Shown one piece after another: positions 59,048 to 64,000 of a stretch of DNA of 64,000 nt. The DNA comes from Pollenia angustigena. Lineage: Eukaryota > Arthropoda > Insecta > Diptera > Polleniidae. A program made the position numbers and the translations under genes. The DNA is taken from contig OV884059.1 in the NCBI GenBank assembly GCA_930367215.1, forward strand, positions 51,740,957-51,804,956, in the 5' to 3' direction. The first letter of the stretch is position 1; each line of letters begins with the position of its first letter. Under the pieces are notes generated by a model. The model ran no database searches, was not told the origin of the DNA, and worked only from the letters and a program-made list of their open reading frames with translations.

Positions 59048-59182
59048 ACTGCCCCGGTAGACTAGCTGGTAGATAGCTAGTCTATCAGCACTGAGGTTGC
59101 GGGATCAAATCCCGCCAGAGACAGAAAATAAAAAATAAAATAAAGTAAAATAGAATAGAATAAGAAAAAATAAAAATAAAAT

Positions 59183-59216
<34 letters not shown>

Positions 59217-59230
59217 AAAAAAAAATAAAA
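59048..59230 (+). mobile_element. tRNA-derived SINE (tRNA part plus A-rich tail)
   Basis: GCCCCGGTAGACTAGCTGG holds an A box (11 of 12 to TRGCNNAGYNGG). GGATCAAATCC at about 59100 holds a B box inside a GCGGGATCAAATCCCGC stem. The acceptor stem does not close, so it is not a working tRNA gene. Right after the tRNA part (about 59122) begins an A-rich tail of AAATAAAA words with a long A run. There is almost no body between the tRNA part and the tail. Transcription by RNA polymerase III is inferred from the boxes. Confidence 0.72.
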
Positions 59231-59300
59231 AATTTTTACTTTATTGACTTTGTGTAACTATACATTTTTATAAAAATTTTAAATATAAAAAAAACATATT

Positions 59301-59809
59301 AAGGGTCCTCATGATATCGTTTATAAGTCTCGTAAACTGTGCAAACTGTGCATTCTTACACCCTCGTAAATGAACTGTCAAAAGTTGTATGAGAATTCAT
59401 TTACACAAACTGCTTAAATTTGCCCAACAATTTTGACTCGTAAACTTGCGCTGTTCAATTGTGCATTTATACAGACAAATTTTTTTAGTGCTTACCGCCG
59501 TTTTCAATGAAAACTTCAAGTGTAAATAAATCACAAACAATAAATTCTTGTAATAATATAAGCATATTAGTCTTTTGTATTTCTTTATGCATGTTTAAAA
59601 ACAAATTTCATTTATAATTTACAAATTTCAAGTTTTTTATTATATTTTTAATTATTTTTTTTAATATATTTTTTATTGACGTTTCTGATTGAAATGACAT
59701 TAATTGTTTAAAAATACACAAAAATTAAAAAGGATCTTCATGAAAAGAGTCTCGCAAGTTTACCCATTTGCACAAATGGTAATTTTAAGCAATATCATGA
59801 AGACCCTTA
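59301..59809. mobile_element. 509-bp MITE with AAGGGTCCTCATGATAT ends
   Basis: The left end is AAGGGTCCTCATGATAT; the right end is the inverse (ATATCATGAAGACCCTT). The word ATT stands on both sides. No ORF. Confidence 0.75.
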
Positions 59810-59962
59810 TTATTTTTTAGATTTTAATAGGCTAAATTATAAAGGATTACTTTTGGGACATCTCGAACAAAAATAAGTACTTTTTCTAGTGGAAAAGTAA
59901 GTAGACGGCTCGTCAAATTCTCATCATTTTTCTGCTTATTTTGTAAGCAGAGTTTTTGCTGG

Positions 59963-60880
59963 GTATTGTACCTTTTTCCCATTTTTGGCAAATTTTGGCA
60001 ATTAGGAAGACATTTATTTTTTAGGATTTATTAAAAATATTTTTAAAAATGTTTAAGATATATTTTATATTATCAAAAACTCAAAAAAAAGCTTTGGCGA
60101 TTTTAAGTAATCAATTTGGCAAAAAAGATCAAAATAAATCCGACAACCCTGGCTGCTATTCAAAATTTTTCTACAATGTACATGAGCTTCGCCAGTTGTT
60201 GTTAATATAAAACCCGCCAAATGCAAATTTTTTACTGGAGCAGAAAATTTTATACATATTTATTTCATTTATTTTTTAAATTAGACCTTAAAATAAATAA
60301 CCAAATTCAATATTCGACAACTTTATTAATTAAAGTTTAGTCAAGTTTTAGAGTACGAAATTATTATGGAAAGCACATTTTTAATGTTTTAAAGCATTCG
60401 TTTATGAATGATACCCGTAATTTAAAAAAAAGAAAGCTGGTCGTGTTCGTACCTAACAGTTATCTTTACCTATTCCAACAATTATTTAGCGTAGATGTTT
60501 TATCCTTCAGTTTTCATTTAAAAATGCCAGCTTTTACACCATTGATTTCTATGCACTGCTAGAACTAGTAAATAAAATAATTTGCGACCAATTTAACATC
60601 CAGTTAACAATATGTTTTTGTCAGTTATAGCGGATAGTTAATTATAACTGAACTTGCTGAAATTTACCGTTGATGTGATTGATATTAACTACTAAAATTC
60701 TTAAACGAAGTAAATACGAGTACTTAAATCTCGCGACAAGCTTTTATATTCAAAAAAATTGTGTATTGACAAGCAACATGCTTTTATATCATATAAATTG
60801 ATTAATGACATTATAACTTCGAAAAACAGGCAGTAAAAGTTTTTAAGTAATTCTTTCTCTTTAAATAAAGTTACCTTAGT
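59963..60880. other. No recognisable gene
   Basis: AT-rich DNA with scattered stops in all frames. I see nothing to annotate. Confidence 0.45.
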
Positions 60881-61078
60881 CCAAGGCGAATTGACTAGAA
60901 AGTGAGGTCAACTCTGCAACTACAATGCTTCTATGGTCGGGTTGTCAAAAATATTGCTAGTTAAAAAAACAGGTTTGTTTACATAAAAAACTAGTTTGTA
61001 TACAAACTTTAACAACTCGACCACCGAAAAAAACACCACATGTTGACTTGACCCAACCTTCTAGTCTATTCGCCTTGC
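60881..61078. mobile_element. MITE A of a four-MITE row
   Basis: CAAGGCGAATTGACTAGAA at the left against TTCTAGTCTATTCGCCTTG at the right, with GTTTGTTTAC and GTTTGTATAC words between. About 200 bp. Confidence 0.75.
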
Positions 61079-61082
61079 CTTA

Positions 61083-61244
61083 CATAGCGTTTACATTTGC
61101 CAGTACTGGCAAGACAGTAGCAATTCATTCAAACTTTTTCACTAATACATAAACACTTTTACAGCTATTTTGTTTTTGCATTGTTTTGCCAACTAATATG
61201 TATATGCTTACTGTCTTGCCAGTACTGCAAATGTAAACGCTGTG
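61083..61244. mobile_element. MITE B of the row
   Basis: CATAGCGTTTACATTTGCCA and CAGTACTGGCAAGACAGTA at the left are inverted at the right (TACTGTCTTGCCAGTACTG, CAAATGTAAACGCTGTG). About 160 bp. Confidence 0.8.
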
Positions 61245-61708
61245 TTAGTCTGAGTTCATACGGCTCATGTCTTATTGACAAGATTCTTCCTTTTTCTTCT
61301 TTGAACATGAATTGGCGTTCAAATGAATCATGTCATGTTGACGTCCTGTTTTTTATTTTGATTTATTTGATATTGAAAACAAAAACAAAAGTAAACAACG
61401 AATAAGAAAGAAAACGTAACTCCCCGTCTACAACTGACATGATTTGCTATTATAACATGATGTTATAAAAGCGTTGTTAAAACATTTGCATTAACAACCG
61501 TGTTATAACATGAGAAAATCTCTAACATGATGAGTCTATACTTAACACTAACATCATTTTAGTGTTAATGTTAAGCATTTCATGTCAGTTGTAGACTGTA
61601 TGTAAAGACAGTACATGCATATGTGTACTCGTTTCTTTTCCCCTCGTGCCTCTCGCCTATTAAGTAGCAATCTTGTCAACAAGACATGAGTCGTATGAAC
61701 AAAGACTA
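61245..61708. mobile_element. MITE C of the row
   Basis: TTAGTCTGAGTTCATACGGC and TCATGTCTTATTGACAAGATT-type left end; right end AATCTTGTCAACAAGACATG, GTCGTATGAACAAAGACTAA. About 465 bp. Inside, TTATAACATGATGTTATAA makes a further palindrome near 61452. Confidence 0.8.
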
Positions 61709-61976
61709 AGTGCTGGTTCACACAGGTCAAGTTTACTTGAACAGTTTTATTTAAATTTTCTTTTGAACTTGCGTTCACGTTCATGCACAAAATTAATTTT
61801 TGTTTTCTTTTCCTTCAACTTTGTAGCTATTTATTATATTACGGATGAAAAAAGAAAAGAAAAATACAAAACTGACTGGTACGGTCAAGTATGTACCCCT
61901 TTCCATTCTCTTTACCCCTCTCTCCTAAAAGCTCAAGACTTGAAGAGTCAAACTTGACCTGTGTGAACCAGCACTA
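61709..61976. mobile_element. MITE D of the row
   Basis: AGTGCTGGTTCACACAGG with TCAAGTTT at the left, exactly inverted at the right (AAACTTGACC, TGTGTGAACCAGCACT): 26 bp without a mismatch. About 268 bp. Confidence 0.85.
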
Positions 61977-62939
61977 AGCATTTAGAATATGAGAACACCA
62001 AACAGGTATTAAAACCGACGTTTAGCGAGAAATCACTACATATGGCAGCCCAGATTGTACTATGAAATTTTTTAAACAATGTGGCAAATTGCCACTGGCA
62101 ATGTGTTAAAAGAAACCAATATAGTATACTGGTACAACATAAACATTTTAATAGTATTGTTTCTTTACAACTCCGATCGGCAACCTATACTATTACATTT
62201 TGCGATTGTATGCGTTGTATGAATTTTACTTATGTTGTTGTTAATGTTGTAAAATTCTCTTCTATGAGTGTGCACACGTACCCCAGCAGGAAAATGAGGA
62301 ATTGATTACATAAATAATTAAAAAAATAATGCATTATTTTCGAAAGAATAATAATGCATTCACTGGAATCGAGAAGGTAATTTCATCAGACACAAAATTT
62401 AAGCACTGATTACCACGTATATTCCCACATTTGCAGAACAAGGAATGTTTTGTTTCTGTTAGTAACAATTATTCGTGTTTTTGCTTTACATACATATTTC
62501 CTTAATAAAAATCCGTTATTTTTTTGCTGCCTTTATGTCGCCTACTTATAATTTTTATTTTAGTCGCAGCTTGTGTTTGAAAGCGTACGGTCAAAGCACA
62601 AATTATATGTCTGTGGGTCAAAGTTATTTAAAGTAAACAGGTATTAAAAAATGTATTCCAAACGGCATTGGAGAAAACTTTTATTATAAGACTTTTGAAT
62701 AATATCATTTATTCCAAAGAATGAATTATTTAATTCATTCGCAGGATACATTAAAATAATTTATTACAATCCTAGGACATGGTCTGTGTTAAGAATAATG
62801 AATTCTGGAATCAAATATCATACATGATATGTATTACTTTCTCGATTCCTATTAATTCCATTTTCCCGCTGGGACGTAATAAAAGAGAAAAATAGAGAAA
62901 AGAGAAAACGCGGCGCCCTGATTTTGCCGATGGCAGCTT
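61977..62939. other. No recognisable gene
   Basis: Contains small palindromes (ATGCATTATTTTCGAAAGAA region near 62329, AATGAATTATTTAATTCATT near 62720). No coding pattern seen. Confidence 0.4.
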
Positions 62940-63090
62940 TACAATCAGTGATGCCAACTTAGTGCTTTTGGCACTATTTATGGTGCTTTTTGATGCCTCA
63001 AAACGCCAAAATTTTATCCTTAGTGCCAAACAAAGAAAAAGCACTAATTTGGTGCTTTTTCAATTTTTCGTTAGTGCCTTTAGTGCTTTT
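62940..63090. repeat. AGTGC-rich repeat, possible DNA transposon end
   Basis: CAGTGATGCCAACTTAGTGC followed by several TTGGTGC/AGTGC(C/T)TT words within 150 bp. The start resembles hAT-type ends (CAGnGnTGCCAA), but no matching second end is found. Confidence 0.35.
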
Positions 63091-63854
63091 TACAATTTTA
63101 ATTGTTGCTATAATTTTTTAAAACTTTGATTATAAAGAGGATGACTAAGATGAGATTTCCTATTTGGGGTACAATTTTAAGAAGGCCTGCAAAGATTTTA
63201 AGATTTCAAATGATAAAAAAGTGACAAAAGATAGGTTATTTACGAGGTTAGAGCAAGGCTTCCTAGCAATTTGGAAATTTTACAAAACGTCACACTTTTT
63301 AGCGTTGACAACATATTAAGCAATCGTAATAAAAATTATGTATTTGTTTTCAGTAAACATTTTGTTAAAGATGTAGACACTGTTTCTAACATAGAAAAAG
63401 GACGCAAAGACTTTAAAAACAAAAAAAGAGCCGTAACTTGATATAAGCAAAGTGTTTAATAAATTAGCAACAGCTGACAGAAAATCCTTTTATAACGAGC
63501 GTTGTGTAACCTGCCATTTTTTATGCGCTTTAGTTTTCAAACACACGACACTCGTCTCCGATGAACCGAGTGTTGTACACTTCTACCTCTAGTGCTATTG
63601 CAAAAAGGTTGACTAAGTATCAGAATACAAACATACATGTTTTTCTATTTTGCACCTTATGTGTGTTCTTCATTCAGAAGCGTACATAGGTCAAAATAAT
63701 TGGACAATATCATGCGCCAATTGTTTTATTAAACTTTAGACGATTTTAATAAAGAATTATTTAAACGATAAAATATAAGGTTTTGTATTAAAAAAATAAT
63801 GGTCGGTCATTGCAAATTTTCGGTAATTGCAACAAGTACGATTTTTTCTATTTT
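63091..63854. other. No recognisable gene
   Basis: Short open stretches only (such as 63300-63440) without a family pattern I can name. Confidence 0.4.
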
Positions 63855-64000
63855 ATGGCTAATTCAAACTCAGCTGATAGTGATACAAGTGATTTGGAAG
63901 ATATTTTTATTGAAGATAATAATAACACTGCTTTGCAAATTTTTAATTTGGAAAAGTACCAAGAACGCCACATGCCTAGATAAGTAAATTGGTACCTCCT
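63855..64000 (+). pseudogene. Possible HARBI1-like N-terminus, broken by a stop, runs off the window
   Basis: ATG at 63855, reading MANSNSADSDTSDLEDIFIE, then NLEKYQERHMPR, a TAA at 63981, then VNWYL to the window end. An acidic start followed by R.R.nWy is seen in PIF/Harbinger-type nucleases, but the stretch is too short to be sure. Confidence 0.3.

Larger units (their letters stand above)
58848..59962. mobile_element. DNA element with CCAGCAAAAACT ends, carrying a SINE and a MITE
   Basis: The left end is CCAGCAAAAACTTTACTTAC; the right end is the inverse with two changes (GTAAGCAGAGTTTTTGCTGG). No clear TSD. Its interior holds the SINE at 59048 and the MITE at 59301. The ends resemble those of 24197-26191. 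Confidence 0.6.

Noticed and set aside
59048..59122. Functional tRNA gene
   Set aside because: A and B boxes are present but the acceptor stem does not pair and an A-rich tail follows; better read as a SINE.

Overview
The window looks like repeat-rich, AT-rich DNA from a fly (Diptera, probably a schizophoran fly). Support comes from Jockey- and RTE-type LINEs, BEL/Pao and Gypsy elements, Transib and pogo-like elements, mini-me-type repeats with GTCY runs, and a 64-bp GT-AG intron in a decayed host gene. I see no intact host gene. Almost everything is transposable elements inserted into one another, and target-site duplications (TSDs) let much of the order be read.

Layout 1-22.7 kb: a damaged Jockey-type LINE copy (family A) lies beside a Gypsy reverse-transcriptase scrap and the LTR, primer site and gag start of a second LTR element. 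An RTE-type LINE (about 4852-19612) was split twice: by a full-length family A LINE (5621-10140, TSD GGCAATCA) and by a reverse-oriented BEL/Pao element (11315-18319, 278-bp LTRs differing at about one base, TSD AACAC). This BEL element has a third ORF with CCHC fingers and a retropepsin-like region downstream of pol. Another BEL-type gag scrap (20485-21383) is followed by a further Jockey-type LINE (family D), itself split by a pogo-like MITE.

Layout 22.7-38.7 kb: family D stops at 22698 and resumes at 35237. Both edges carry the same 12-bp inverted repeat. Between them lie several short inverted-repeat elements, mini-me repeats, decayed pieces of two host genes (an SMG1/nonC-like kinase gene and cytoplasmic asparaginyl-tRNA synthetase) and a 3.65-kb transposon with about 0.5-kb terminal inverted repeats and a DDE-like protein I cannot assign to a named superfamily.

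Layout 38.7-56.4 kb: a plus-strand LINE of a third family (B) was interrupted in turn by a CsRn1/Kabuki-like Gypsy element (39537-43522, minus), by a second copy of its own family in reverse (44207-47165), and by a Transib element (48075-56214, TSD CACCG). The Transib ends start with CACAGTG, the same heptamer as V(D)J recombination signals. Its left end plus 57 bp of LINE target sequence and about 2.5 kb of body are present three times in tandem. Each unit holds the C-terminal half of a RAG1-like Transib transposase, a 411-bp MITE and a mini-me-like repeat.

Layout 56.4-64 kb: mostly MITEs, including two more pogo-like copies, an element containing a tRNA-derived SINE and another MITE, and four palindromic MITEs standing back to back at 60.9-62.0 kb. 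Nothing here forms an operon or pathway; the interest lies in insertion history, element structure and gene fragments.
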